Assembly: GCA_033032865.1 (NCBI GenBank)
Contig: JAWHQI010000074.1
Span: 10,100,501 to 10,164,500 of the forward strand
Source: Dactylorhiza incarnata
Taxonomy: Eukaryota > Streptophyta > Magnoliopsida > Asparagales > Orchidaceae
Length of the DNA: 64,000 bases
Direction of reading: 5' to 3'
A program made the position numbers and the translations under genes. The notes under the pieces were generated by a model that saw only the letters and a list, made by a program, of their open reading frames with translations, ran no database searches and was not told the origin of the DNA. Shown one piece after another: positions 1 through 11,870 of this stretch; position 1 is the first letter of the stretch, and the number at the start of each line of letters is the position of its first letter.

Positions 1-1305
1 GAACATTGGAATCATTTCCAAGTGGACCAGGCAGATCCTAAAGCATGGTCAAGCTGCTTCTTCACCTCCTCCTTCTCCAAATCCATAGGACACAAAGACA
101 AATGTACCAGATCCTCCAAGGGATGACAATCCAGCACAAGTCCCTGAGCAGCCCAACAAGATATCATCCCAAATGATACTTCTGTCCAAAATCTCCAGTC
201 CATCCCATCTCCAACCAAGCAACAACCATCCATCACAACTACAGACAACCTGTCTACTCTGCTACCACAATATCACATTTCTCTAGAAGTGTATCAACCC
301 CACTCTCATATCCACCAAGATATTCCAGACTTCCATGAGAACTTCACAGCAACACCTCCTGTCTCTACCACACCTACTCCTTTCTTTGACTTTGAGCAAG
401 TGATTTCAAAAGCAGTAGGATTAGCTGTTAGCACATTTGCTGATCAAATGTCCTCTCAAGCAAGGAAGTTTAATAGGAAGTACTCCCAGATGGAGACAAA
501 ATTGCAAAAATCACATGAGTCCCTCCTGTAAATGAAATCAACTATATCCTCCTCCAACTAAAGAGTTCTTAACCTCACTGGTAAGTAAGGTTAAGAAGGG
601 GGATAAGATCCAGGAGGAGGAGAGGCTTAATCAAGGAATTATGAGTTTCCAGGAGAAGGATAAGAGTGCACAAGAAGAGATTGCCCCAAGCGCTCCAGCT
701 GTTGAGGTTCATGACCCAAACAAGATCACTATTTTTCAAACAGGAACAGTCCAAGTGGAGCCTCTTGCACATCCTCCAGAAAAGTTTGCATCAATGTAGG
801 GGGAGCCAGCTGCATAAATCCCAGAAATAACCCAGGGGAGCTTCCATCAACTCAGGGGGAGCTCCTAGAAGATGAACAACTATTGGATGAGGTTGCAATG
901 ATTGCTAAGGAGGCTGCTCTGAAGGTTGAGAAAGATGCACAATCTCAATGGAAGCCTCCCAAAGAGAATGAAACCCATCAAGAAGCTGACAGGACTGCTG
1001 AAGAAGAAAATGAGACTGTTGTATTTGCTGCAAGAAAGGTAGTTACTTTGTTCTTCTCAAGGAAGAGGAAAACTCCTGACAAAGAACAGTGAAGTTCAGG
1101 TATTCTGTAACTATGAATAATTTACATTATAACATCTAGAGGACACAGTTGTTAAGAACAATAAGACTACTTGACAATGTATAAAATGGTCTGTGATTCC
1201 ATTCATTAATGTCTTTATTGTTTATGTATAGGTGTTTGTATTTGAGTATATGTCAAAACATGTTCGAAATCACTTACTTTATTTTGTAAAATTTGTTATG
1301 ATAAA
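1..1305 (+). pseudogene. 3' internal remnant of a copia-like retrotransposon
   Basis: This stretch precedes a purine tract and an LTR-like block, so it is read as the last internal part of a plus-strand Ty1/copia-type element. It has only short open stretches: 289-531 (80 codons, proline/threonine-rich N-terminus, then a charged segment that could form a coiled coil) and 883-1092 (69 codons, rich in Glu and Lys, ending in a basic tail). No RT, RNase H, integrase or protease motif is visible. Sirevirus-type copia elements often carry an extra region after pol, and this may be such a region, but I do not recognise the protein. Intervening stops show it is decayed. Confidence 0.4.
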
Positions 1306-1314
1306 TAGGGGGAT

Positions 1315-2903
1315 ATTATTGGGAAAACCCCTTGTGATTTATCTAACAAATTACTTAAAGTGATTTCATGAATTAGGTTATATTACCAACATTGTATAGA
1401 ATGGGTAAATTGTTCATTAGATGTCTTAAGAAGTCACACTCACCTTAGAGTGTCGAGACCAGGTCAAGATAAGCAAAAATTCAGTTGATTTAAAACTTGC
1501 GTTGAATAGAAGTCGACGCAACTTCGACTAGATCTCGACGTAACTTTGACTGAAAGTCAAAGCAACTCAATTAGCATGTCGAAGTATAAGTCAAGTCGAC
1601 GTAATGTCGAAAGGAACTCGACGCAGAAGGAAGAGCCTGCCGAAGCCATCTTAGAAGTCGACGTAACTTCGACTTCAATTCGACGCGGAAGATGAAGTTC
1701 AAGTCCAAGCGTTCAACTCGACGGATACGTCGATAAGTAATCGATGCAACGTCGATATCTGAGTTCAGCCAGTGCTAAGAAGGAATTCGAAGCTACTCCT
1801 ATAAGAACTCAGAGGTGCGTTAATATGAATAATGATGAAGTTGACACAGCGTCGAATACAGTCTTAAATTGAAGTATTTTTAGCTGTCCTTTTAATACCT
1901 TTTCAGAAGGTCCACAATGTTGAAGACTATTCTCCAATGGCTCGTTTATTGCCAAGAATGGAATGAAGTATTCCGGGAGACAGCAAAAACAATCTTGGAA
2001 TGTATTAAAATCTGATGGATGGGTCGGGAATAAAAGAAGAAAGGGAAATAAACTGTCCAATTGGAATTCCTTTTCAGGACAGCCCAAAAGAAGAAAGAAA
2101 TTCAAATTCCAATCATAGAGAATAAGTATGCTGAGAGGAGAAGAAAACAAAAGGACTGATCACATATTTTTCTATCTGTCGAATAGGGTTTTCTCTTCTT
2201 CCTCCTTCAACCCTATGACAGAAAAGAACATGTCTCTCTGCATAGGAAAACAACACAGCTGCTCTTTCTTCTTCTTCACACAACAACAAGTTTACAAGAA
2301 GTGCTCAGAGAATCAGGATCAAGCCAATAACCCTTGCAATCATCATAATCATAAGCAAGGGTTCATCATATACAGATCCAGTGATAAACAGAAGCAGTTC
2401 AAAGAAATAGCTTCTAAAGAATTCTGAAAGCAGAATTCTACTCTTTCTCCCTTTCTTCTTCTTTATTCACCAACTGTAAAAGAGTTTTATTAATCCCTCT
2501 TTCAAATAATTCAGTGGTTCTAAGAGTGTCCTTATCAAAAGACTCAGTGGTTCTAAGAGTCTCCTTATCAAAAGACTCAGTGGTTCTGAGAGTCTCCTTA
2601 TCAAAAGACCCAGACATAGTTAGTGCAATCCTATCAGGGAGGTAGAAGAGTGGACTACCCACATTTTGGGGAAACACTATAAAAATCATGTATCTTCTGG
2701 ATTGAATTTTCTGTGCTATCACTCTTTACAATTTTATGTATTTAAAATTCCTGCATTAACTTTATTCTATTTTGGTAGTGTTGATTGCATACTACTTAGT
2801 AGTTTTATTGTGTGAGTACATTTATGGTAGAAAATATTTAAAACTCTATTCACCCTCCACCCACCCCTCTAGAGAATACTCAGAGGCACACTGTGCACTT
2901 TCA
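1315..2903 (+). repeat. Copia-like LTR A (boundaries approximate)
   Basis: It follows a purine tract (ataaataggggga, about 1303-1315). The first 500 bp hold many dispersed TCGACG-type motifs, as in the better-defined copia LTRs at 6467-8028 and 31071-32737. The distal part carries the same landmarks as those LTRs in the same order: a 'gtagaag-tgga-tac' block, 'ttggggaa.cactataaaaa' (TATA-like, about 2668-2685), 'attttctgtg' and 'ctattcaccc' close to the end. The ends do not show clean TG...CA, so the limits are estimates. Confidence 0.45.
2511..2609. repeat. 33-bp tandem repeat, three copies
   Basis: Units begin at 2511, 2544 and 2577, each starting tcagtggttctaagagt and ending cttatcaaaagac. 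Only a few bases differ between copies. The array lies upstream of the TATA-like box of LTR A and could be a duplicated upstream element. Confidence 0.85.
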
Positions 2904-3951
2904 AGTTTGTCTCAGCTAAGCTGCATATAGAGGAAACCGCTGAGAAAGCTAACTGTCTCAGTGGATCCGCTGAGATGCAGGTTATTTCTGTCGCTGAGAG
3001 TGAAGCCTATCTCAGCGCATCCCCTGAGATAGATTCAAATATGAATGTTAAACAGGTGGGATCTATTTTTGGCGCAAGTGACAAGAAAGCAAGAGATGTT
3101 ATGACTAGGCAATGGAAAGAGATGTTAATGCCTGCTGGGGGTATAAAAGAGAATGTTAGGTCAATGACAGGAGCTTGCACAACTGATATCTCTAGATTGA
3201 CGGCTACAAAGAGCAAGTCAAAAACTGTTGTTCTTGCTGGATCAAGTTCAGAAGAACAAGTGAATCTTTCCTTCAGCTGAAGAGGAAGATCAAGTGGAGC
3301 AGTACTAAGGCCTTATCAAGCTCTGCTCAATACAGCATCTGCTGTGCTACAACATCAGAAGACCAAAAGCTGAAGGTTTACATATTATCTTTTGTTGTAG
3401 AAACATAAAATGTCATTACTGTAAGAACATCTTTGTTCTGAGCTGTAGGGCTTGTTGATAAGCCTGAGGTTGGTGAATTAGTAAGTCACTGAGTTGTAGG
3501 AGTAGAAGTACTCTGAGATTGTAGGGCATGTGTGCTTGAGTTGTAGGGTTGTACTCCCAGACTGAGCGTAAGGCTTCTTGATAGGCCTGAGGTAGGAAAC
3601 CAGAAGGGTTTCTGAGCTGTAGGAGTTGGAGAACTCTGAGTGATAGGGTTGCTGGCCTAAGGTATGGTTTTGGAGGAAACCTGAGAGATCCTTTGTGATC
3701 AAAGTTGTAAGCTCTTTGAACTGAGATATTGGAGGAGATTGCCTTGTCTAACACACTGTTAGGAAGGTGTAGAGGGAAAGTGGACTACCCATAGACTCAT
3801 TATCTTGGGGAACCACTATAAATAGCTGTGTATTTTCTGTGTGTTTGCTTCTACTTAAGTACAATCATCTAAATAACTAATTAATAGTAGAAGAAGCAAG
3901 GAAACCTATTCACTCCCCTCCCCCCTTATGTGAGTTAGACTACTACCAAGT
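2904..3951 (+). repeat. Second copia-like LTR fragment (LTR B), no recognisable gene
   Basis: The distal 190 bp (about 3760-3950) repeat the landmarks of LTR A: gtggactaccca, ttggggaaccactataaata (TATA box near 3822), ttttctgtgtg and ctattcactcccc. The proximal part has several ctgagat/ctcagcg motifs that resemble the short motif arrays in the other copia LTRs. An open stretch at 2975-3280 (101 codons) matches nothing I recognise and is probably fortuitous. The left limit is not defined. Confidence 0.35.
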
Positions 3952-6466
3952 TGTAACATCCCCCAAACTACTAGACCCCTAGGAAATTTTTGTCATGACA
4001 AAGTCATGACAAAGATAGGATAAGTGACCAAGGGTACCTTGGCACACATCCCCCATTTTCCTCTTCCTTGTTTTCTTTGTCTTCTTCCCAAACATTAATT
4101 CAAAATTCTTTGGAATTAACCCCCTTAATTTCGAAATTCAGAGGGCCCTAGGTTCAAATCTCATGAGTGCTTGCTAATAGGCTCTTTGGGTGGGGCTAAG
4201 TCCAATAGGTCTTGAGTTTGGGCTCACTTGTCCCAAATTGACCAAATTGGGACTTTTGAGTTTAGGCTTGACTCAAGCTCACCCAAACCACTGTGGTTAA
4301 CCCACATTGGTGCCTTAGACCCTTATGGACCTATTCCAAGGGGAATTAGGTCATGGTGGGGTCATATGGGGCTTATTTGCACATAATTGCTTATAGGGAC
4401 AATTTGGGCATTTTGCCCTAATCCTCCAAAATTGAATGTACACCTTGGTTCATTTAGGTCTCATATACTCCCCTTAGGGTTTCAGAAGGGTTGTTCTAGG
4501 TCAATTTGGCCAATTGAGGGCTAATTGAACCATATAGAGCAAAAATTGTAATTTGGGGCAAATTGGTAATTTTGCTTGATTTCCCAAAATTGGTTTATCC
4601 CAAGGGTCCAATGTGGACCCATTATACTCCCTATGTGATCTTGGAGTGTTATGGGTGATCAATTTGACCACATATGACCAATTAAATGTCAAATTGAGGG
4701 AATTAGCTCAATTAGGGCAAATTGGGGCTTTTTGGTAATTGGCCCAATTTCCCAAAATTGACCAATTCCATTAGGTCCATTTTGTCTTATTAGTCTACCC
4801 TAGTGTTTAGGAAGGATGTGGTGTGGTTAATTTCACCATACTCAGGCTAATTGACCTATATTAGGGTGAAGTATGCCAAGTTGGGCCTTTATGTGTAACT
4901 TGACCTAGTCAGGTCAAAGGCTCCTATAGTGATCAAGGGGCACCCTTTTGGTTTAAGGAACCATCTATGTCACCTAACATGCTTTAATTTAGCCTAGGGA
5001 TTCTCCTCATGGTTATTGTTTATGCATAGGGTGCTTTACCCCCATTTGGGTTACCCTTGAATTTTCCTTAAATTGGGGTGACCCATGGTGGCTAAGTGCA
5101 CACCATGGTGTTCTCCTCTCATTCAACTTGTCACCAAAATGGCACCCCACTTCCCTTCCCCAAGCTTTCCCCTGAGCTGGGGAATAAATTTCCATCAGTT
5201 TGGGGAAGTGGGAGGGAGGACTAGATTGGCTTGAGGTGGCGGCAAGGCTGGTCGAGAGCCATTAGTGGCTTGATGCCATGTACCCCAACCCCTCCCCCCC
5301 CCCCCCCCCCCCCCCCCTCATTTTCTCCATGTCATCACCTTCAGGACCTATATAGCAGTCGAATCCCCCAACCTTGGAGAGGAAATCAGTAGCTACAACC
5401 CAGAATAGCCATGGCACCAAGGAGTTTGAGGTTGGCAATGGCGAACCAAGCAACCACCGGCAATGCGGCTCGAACTAAGGCAAGATCCTCTCCCTCTCCA
5501 TCTGTGCTAGCTTTCCATCTAGTTAGATTGAAGATCCCAGCTCAATTGAGGTAGGATCAAACTTCTCTTCGGCTGATTTTCCGTCAAAGTTCCCCCCCCC
5601 CCCCCCCCCCTTAGATCTTTATTCTGGTCATCGCAGGCCTGCCTGAAGCCCGATCCCAGTAGCCCCTACCTCGACGAAGGTGGTGGTAGTGGTGGCTGGC
5701 CGTGGTGGTGTGAGGGTGGCCGGAAAATCGAAGCTAAAGATGGCCCATGCGCAAGCAATCTGGGCCTTTGGCTTCTTGGGGACGATGAGCCCCAGCCGTA
5801 GGATTTGATTAAATCCATTTTTTATTATTAAGGTATAGTGCTATTTAAGGAGTAAAATAATTATAGAAAATAGTTAAGGGCTGGACCAGAAAAAGTGTTC
5901 AACACCAAAAGAGTAGCTTGTAGTCTCAGCAAACTGGGAAAGTTTAGTTTGCCCAAATTGGAGCACTACAGCTCATGGAGTTAATTTTCTAGTGAGTCTT
6001 ATACAAATCTAAAACTGCATGCACCTTGTAAAAATCACGGATAATTCTGGGTTGGTGAACAGGAAAAATGGTCAACATTAAAAATGTAGCCTTAGGTCTG
6101 ATCTACCCTTAGAAATTGATTTCATGCAATTTAGAGTACTGTAGCTCTCCGAAAGAAATTTTTAGTGGGGTATGTACACTATGTAACCTAGATCCTTGAA
6201 AATTTATTTAGCGAGTTCTATAACTCCAATCAAGCTGAAATTTAGACTGTGTGTATGCACCTTAGATCTACTATGTGCCCAAAAAACAGAATTTTTGGGG
6301 CACATTTCTCTAAAGATTTTGTAGAAATTTAATAAATCATGCATGGTGTATATTATGGGTGATTTGGACTCAAATCACTCCAAATCTCCTTTGGGAGGTT
6401 GGTTATGTGTATATTAGTCTCTGGTAAAAATTTTGGCTCAATTGGATACTTGCATATGAGTAGATT
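3952..6466 (+). repeat. Outer LTR-like repeat, left part (tentative Tekay/Del-like gypsy LTR)
   Basis: It begins TGTAACATCCCC, a start common to many plant gypsy LTRs, directly after the copia remnant. It has no coding potential. The text is AT-rich with recurring 'aaattgggg' and 'ggtcaaattgacc'-like phrases. The segment at about 6230-6440 is clearly similar to 33040-33230 on the far side of the copia complex, which supports one outer repeat interrupted by later insertions. No PBS, PPT or internal domain of this element is visible, so the family call is weak. It includes two long poly-C runs. Confidence 0.4.
5294..5317. repeat. Poly-C run of 24
   Basis: A homopolymer of 24 C. A second run of 19 C lies at 5592-5610. 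The length may be limited by sequencing or basecalling. Confidence 0.8.
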
Positions 6467-8028
6467 TGATGGAACCTTAGTTTTGATTTCAGTTAGGATC
6501 CATCTTTGGTCTAAGTTGTTATCATAACACATATTGTATAAACTAGATCAAATCTCATTAAGACAGAAAAGAATATAATATAATCTGCGTTCGACGAAAG
6601 GCTAGCAGTGCTCGACGAAATATCAAGGAAGCTGCGATCGACGAAAAGCTAACTGCGTTCGACGAATTCCAAGCAGTGCTCGACGAAATTTCTCTTCAGC
6701 TCCGTTCGACGAAAACCAAGCAACGCTCGATGAAAGGACTCTGAAGCTGCGTTCGGCGAATTCCAAGCAGCGCTCAACGAAAGGATTCTCAATACTGCGT
6801 TCAATGAAATGCTCTCTGCGTTCGACGAACGTCTTCCATTCTGCGTTCGATGAACGACTTGCTTCTATCTCAGTATCTCAGCGGCTCAGCGGTCGACGAA
6901 TTCTTTAGTTCGACGAATTTCTATCTCAGCCCGACGAACTTCAAGCTGAGATCGACGAAATATGTTCAGCTTTATAAATTCTCATTTCTCAGATCGACTA
7001 ATAATCTAGATCTGATAAAGCAATATTTTGAATAGTTTTTACTTATATATTGCGGCCCTTCTTTTGTTTGAATTATCACTGCCTCACATTAATGATATAA
7101 CCGTTGCAGAACAACAATTAATATAGTCGTTGCAGAAACATTAATGATATAGCCGTTGCAGAACAACTTAAATTAAAGATGGCAGTTTACCTTCTCGAGG
7201 AGTCAAGGTGATAAAAAGAGACTTTATCTCTTCACTTTCAAGACAGACAGTAAGAGAGAAGAAAGAAGAGGAGTTGAACATAAGAGAGAAAAACTCTCCA
7301 GATTACATAAAGACAGAGAAAGCACAAAGAAGAGAAATACAGAGAACAACATATTTAATCTATCGTGTTTGCTAACTCTTCTCTGCAGATCATCTTCATC
7401 CTGAGACACCTAATCTAGATCATTTGCTCAGGATCTCAACTGCAGAAGAAGAAGAAAGGAGTACTACATTCTAAAGAAGAAGCTTCCTCACCTGATCATC
7501 AAACACTAATCAAATCAGGGGGAGATCTTCAATATCATCAAGGATCAACTAGAGTCTTCTTAGAAAGAGAAGAACAATATATTTTCTGTTTACTTTTTAC
7601 CTGTATAAAGGGTTATAACTCCCTTAAAAAGTTACAGCCATTGGTGGCAGGGCACCAGATCAAAAACCTGGAGTTGGGTTAGAGCACCTGATCAAAAGCT
7701 CACTTGGTGTGTGGACACCTGATCAAAACTCCCTTGGTGGCAGGGCACCTGATCAACAACTTGTAGTGGAATCCTACCAAGTGTGGTAGAAGAGTAGACA
7801 TACCCAGGTTTATTGGGGAACTACTATAAAAATCCTTGTGTCCTCTGTGTTGTGATTTTCTGTGTGCTGTGACGTGTGTTATGCTTCTTTATTTTATTTT
7901 ATAACTCACTCTGCATTACATATATAAGTATCACTATTTTAATTCCGCTATAAAAATTAAGTGAAAAAACTTTTTAACACACTATTCACCCATCTCTAGA
8001 ATAAATCTAAGATCTAACCTCACCTTCA
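6467..8028 (+). repeat. Copia LTR-1 (plus orientation)
   Basis: It starts TGATGGAACC, a variant of the TGTTGGAACC found inside the sister LTRs, and ends TTCA just before a tRNA-iMet primer site. The first 500 bp hold about 17 copies of a TCGACGAA-type motif. Further along come a CT/GA-rich block and repeated 'gatcaaaa' phrases, then the TATA-like 'actataaaaatcc' near 7822. It is about 85% or more alike by eye to the two minus-strand LTRs, and lacks their outermost roughly 110-130 bp. Confidence 0.8.
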
Positions 8029-8030
8029 AT

Positions 8031-8042
8031 TGGTATCAAAGC
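8031..8042 (+). other. Primer binding site, tRNA-iMet type
   Basis: TGGTATCAAAGC lies 2 nt after the LTR end. The usual copia PBS is TGGTATCAGAGC, complementary to the 3' end of initiator tRNA-Met, so there is one mismatch. Confidence 0.8.
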
Positions 8043-8339
8043 ATCTGTTGATGTTGATGAAGTTGAAGGTCCTGTCAGAATAGAGTTATAAATTTCTTCA
8101 TCTATTGCATTCATATATAATCTAATTCTAGCTTTCCATAAAGGGAAGTTATTCAAATTGCATATTGGTAGTCTAAAAATGAAAATTCTTCTTGTGCCAT
8201 GAAATAGAAACTCTAAAATAAATTTATGATCTAATTGATCTTTTGATTCAGGTGTTACCCTGTATACAATCAACCAACCTCTGATACCAATTGAAAGTGC
8301 AATTGATATCAGTTGAAAGTGATTGATATAATCAGCCAC
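8043..8339 (-). pseudogene. Copia gag 5' fragment, inverted next to LTR-1
   Basis: Read on the minus strand it matches the leader and start of gag at 30757-31056: the peptide runs FPLWKARIRLYMNAIDEEIY and so on, the N-terminal part of a copia gag of the UBN2/DUF4219 kind, ending near the SILTGPSTSST linker. It is joined directly to the plus-strand PBS at 8042, so LTR-1 and this fragment point at each other. It is a 5' end without the rest of an element. Confidence 0.7.
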
Positions 8340-8351
8340 GCTTTGATACCA
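8340..8351 (-). other. Primer binding site of LTR-2 (minus strand)
   Basis: The reverse complement reads TGGTATCAAAGC, 2 nt from the LTR-2 end at 8354. It is the same sequence as the plus-strand site at 8031. Confidence 0.8.
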
Positions 8352-8353
8352 AT

Positions 8354-9701
8354 TGAAGGTGAGGTTAGATCTTAGATTTATTCTAGAGAGGGGTGAATAG
8401 AGTGTTAAAAAGGTTTTTCACTTAATTTTTATAGCGGAATTAAAATAGTGATACTTATATGTGTAATGCAGAGTGAGTTATAAAATAAAATAAAGAAGCA
8501 CAGCACACAACACAGCACACAGAAAATCACAACACAGAGGACACAGGGATTTTTATAGTAGTTCCCCAATAAACTTGGGTACGTCTACTCTTCTACCACA
8601 CTTGGTAGGATTCCACTACAGGTTGTTGATCAGGTGCCCTTCCACCAAGGGAGTTTTGATCAGGTGTCCACACACGAAGTGAGCTTTTGATCAGGTGCTC
8701 TAACCCAACTACAGGTTTTTGATCAGGTGCTCTGCCACCAATGGCTGTAACATTTGAAGGGAGTTATAACCCTTTATACAGGTAAAAAGTAAACAAAAAA
8801 TATATTGTTCTTCTCTTTCTAAGAAGACTCTAGTTGATCCTTGATGATATTGAAGAGTTCCCCCTGATTTGATTAGTGTTTGATGATCAGGTGAGGAAGC
8901 TTCTTCTTTAGAATGTAGTACTCCTTTCTTCTTCTTCTGCAGTTGAGATCCTGAGCAAATGATCTGGATTAGGTGTCTCAGGATGAAGATGATCTGCAGA
9001 GAAGAGTTAGCAAACAAGATAGATTAAATATGTTGTTCTCTGTGTTTCTCTTCTTTGTGCTTTCTCTGTCTGTATGTAATCTGGAGAGCTTCTCTCTCTT
9101 ATGTTCAATTCCTCTTCTTTCTTCTCTCTTACTGTCTGTCTTGAAAGTGAAGAGATAAAGTCTCTTTTTATCAACTTGACTCCTCGAGAAGGTAAATTGT
9201 CATCTTTAATTTAAGTTATTCTGCAACGGCTATATCATTAATGTTTCTGCAACGACTATATTAATTGTTGTTCTGCAACAGTTATATCATTAATGTGAGG
9301 CAGTGATAATTCAAACAAAAGAATGGCAGCAATATATAAGTAAAGACTATTCAAAATATTGCTTTATCAGATCTAGAATTTTGTCGATCTGAGAAATGAG
9401 GGATTTATAAAGCTGAACATATTTCCTCGATCTCAGCTTGAAGTTCGTCGGGCTGAGATAGAAATTTGTTGAACTGAAGAATTCGTCGACCGCTGAGCCG
9501 CTGAGCCGCTGAGATACTGAGATAGAAGCAAGTCATTCATCGAATGCAGAATGGAAGACGTTCGTCGAACGTAGAGAGCATTTCGTCGAATGCAGTATTG
9601 AGACTCCTTTCGTCGAGCACTACTTGGAATTCGTCGAATGCAGCTTCAGAGTCCTTTCGTCGAGCGCTGCTTGGTTTTCGTCGAACGGAGTTGAAGAGAA
9701 C
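8354..9701 (-). repeat. Copia LTR-2, left piece (U5 side), split by Athila-1
   Basis: It is the mirror image of LTR-1, including the TATA-like box, the GA-rich block and the TTCGTCGA motif array. It stops at the agaac target site (9697-9701) of Athila-1 and resumes at 28768, where the sequence picks up exactly where the sister LTR-3 (near 32410) would continue. Confidence 0.85.
9697..9701. repeat. Target-site duplication of Athila-1, left copy (agaac)
   Basis: The same five bases lie at 28763-28767 just outside the other LTR. In the uninterrupted sister LTR-3 the site occurs once, near 32407. Confidence 0.9.
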
Positions 9702-10986
9702 TGATATTTAATTTGGTAGGTTTTGAAATTTAGTGAAGGGTTAAGATTTTCTCCAAAACTATATCCGATAAAGGCAAGTGTACCTTATCGTCTATAGTAT
9801 AGGATATTTAGGAATATCAAGGTCGTATTCCACGAGGCGCGTTGATTACTTCTACTTCGAGGAGAATCACTATTATTTTATTGATGAAAATTTGAGGTGG
9901 TTTGTTTTCGCTTAACTAAAATTTAAAACTAAATTCAAACTAAATGAAAAGCTTGAACATTGCATGAAAAGAAAGAGAAATTGACATTGCATAAAAAAGA
10001 GAGAACATTACTAAGGAGAGAAAAATTTAACCTTGCATGAAAAGGAAGAAATTACTTAAGGAGAAAAAGAACATGAAAGAGAAAACTAATTTTATTGAAA
10101 ATCAAAGAACTATTACAAGCCTTAAATTAAGAGTGCAAGGCTAAGGAAAATGAAAGTTGCAAGCTTAAGAAAACTAGTACACGAAAGTTACACTACAACA
10201 TTGCATGAAAAAGGGAAGGAGGAGAACATGAAAGCCTTAAGAAACATGAACATTAACTTGAAAAACTCACTCTCAGCTCTAACAGCACCTCCCCATCTCC
10301 AAATTTCTGAACCCTGGACTCAAGGAGAGCCTCTGTATTTATAGGCGAAATTTTCAAGTTACACGCCCTCGGTCACGGGCGTGACCAAGGGCGTGTAATC
10401 ACTGTAACATTGGATCCGACAGCGGCGTGGGCTTGGCGTGACGGCGGGAGAAAATCGGACATGTCACGGGCATGACATATGGGTCACGGGCGTGACTCAG
10501 GACGGCTTCATTTAATGCGGCATGGGCTAGGCAGACCGCGCGGCGGCGTGCTTGGATCACGCGGGAAGGTCACGGGCGTGACTTTGGGTCACGGGCGTGA
10601 CTTTGGTTGACTTCTCAACGGCAACTTCTCGTCTCGATGGCAGCTCCATGTGGCAGATTCTAATATTACACGCCCATGGTCACGGGCGTGACTTTGGGTC
10701 ACGGGCGTGACCTGGGGCGTGACTGGGTGTGGACTAGCTCAACAGCACGGCATCGACCTGGACTGGACTTCAAGTTACACGCCCTTGGTCACGGGCGTGA
10801 CCGAGGGCGTGTAATGCAATATTTTCCCAATTTGTCCAAAAATCTGCAAATATTAAAATTAGGCTAAGTTAGAATCAAAATTACAAAAAGAACTACTTAT
10901 AACCTAAAATTGACATAAAAAGGAAAAATCATATTAAATAATTACAAAAATTTCTATTAAAAACTTATATAAAAACTACTTTATCA
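9702..10986 (-). repeat. Athila-1 3' LTR
   Basis: 1285 bp, starts TGATATTTAATTTGG and ends CTTTATCA. On the coding (minus) strand a TATA box (CCTATAAATAC, about 10331-10343) follows a block with seven perfect TCACGGGCGTGA palindromes and one variant (about 10364-10815). The small open frame at 10150-10344 exists only because the LTR sequence is duplicated and is not called a gene. Confidence 0.92.
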
Positions 10987-11003
10987 AATACCCCCATACT
11001 TGA
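10987..11003 (-). other. Polypurine tract of Athila-1
   Basis: The reverse complement reads CAAGTATGGGGGTATT immediately upstream of the 3' LTR. It is the expected plus-strand primer for reverse transcription and matches the tracts at 51058-51073 and 58320-58334. Confidence 0.85.
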
Positions 11004-11554
11004 GGTTTTGCTATTCCAGAGCAAAAGTGTGAGACATTATTTATAAGACATCCTTAAAAAAATTTTAATTTAAAACTAAAATTTCATTTAACCAAAAGTT
11101 AAGTTAAGAGTAAATTCAAGGGGGAGTTAAGTCCTAAATTATGATGATAATTTGAAAAGAGGGAAAAATGTTTAGGCAATAACTTCTCAAGAAAATTAAG
11201 TAGTTTGACAAAATTGTAGAAATTATAAAACTAAATTAAATTAAAATTATAAGAACTCTATCTTAAAAGAATCTTAAGGAAAAGTAAATTACTAAATATT
11301 GCACTCTCCATAATTTTCAACTAAAACTAGAACAATGATAATTGGCTAAGGGGGATTTCATAAAATTTGGCATAAGAAGAGAAATTTTTGAATGGAGGAA
11401 ATGGAATTTATCATGAAATTTCCTTCTCTTTTTTTTTTCTTACTCTTTTTTTTTTCTCTTCTAATAAAAACCCAAAATGTATATGGTTTAGGAGTAATGA
11501 ATTTTATCCTCTTACTCCATGCCATATATTCTTTTCAAATATTTTGGGTGCATA
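11004..11554 (-). other. Athila-1 3' untranslated region, distal part
   Basis: AT-rich and without a supported gene. It includes a line similar to 20934-20975 ('ggaataatgaattttatcctctta'), so the CACTA element landed in or next to a short internal duplication. No envelope-like ORF is visible. Confidence 0.6.
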
Positions 11555-11557
11555 TGT
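11555..11557. repeat. CACTA target-site duplication, left copy (tgt)
   Basis: It matches tgt at 20931-20933. A 3-bp duplication is diagnostic of the CACTA (En/Spm) superfamily. Confidence 0.85.
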
Positions 11558-11870
11558 CACTACAACAAACTGCACCTGTTGTAAGGACTGGAATGTAACT
11601 GAAACACAGTTTGTTACTAATAGTTATATTTAGTAACAAAATTTTTTTGTTGTTACAAAAAAGTATTTTTTTGTAACGAATATTTTAAATTTTGTTACAA
11701 TAATAATTAATTCGTTACTATAACTGTAAGTATTTGTAACAACACTAATGTTACGTTACAAATAGAAAACTTTTCTCACAATAAGTATCAATTGTAACCA
11801 CATCATGAAAGTTTTTTGTGACAAAGATATTGTCCTTACTAATAGTAATATTTTATTATTAAAGTTTTGA
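11558..11870 (+). repeat. CACTA left TIR and subterminal repeats
   Basis: The terminal CACTACAACAAACTGCAC is followed by many GTTAC/GTAAC motifs, for example near 11610, 11628, 11653, 11690, 11713, 11733 and 11750. The matching block at the right end has the same motifs. Confidence 0.85.

Noticed and set aside
2975..3280. A 101-codon plus-strand frame in the copia-like LTR B region
   Set aside because: No recognisable motif; it lies in LTR-like sequence with ctgagat repeats. It was kept only as a remark.
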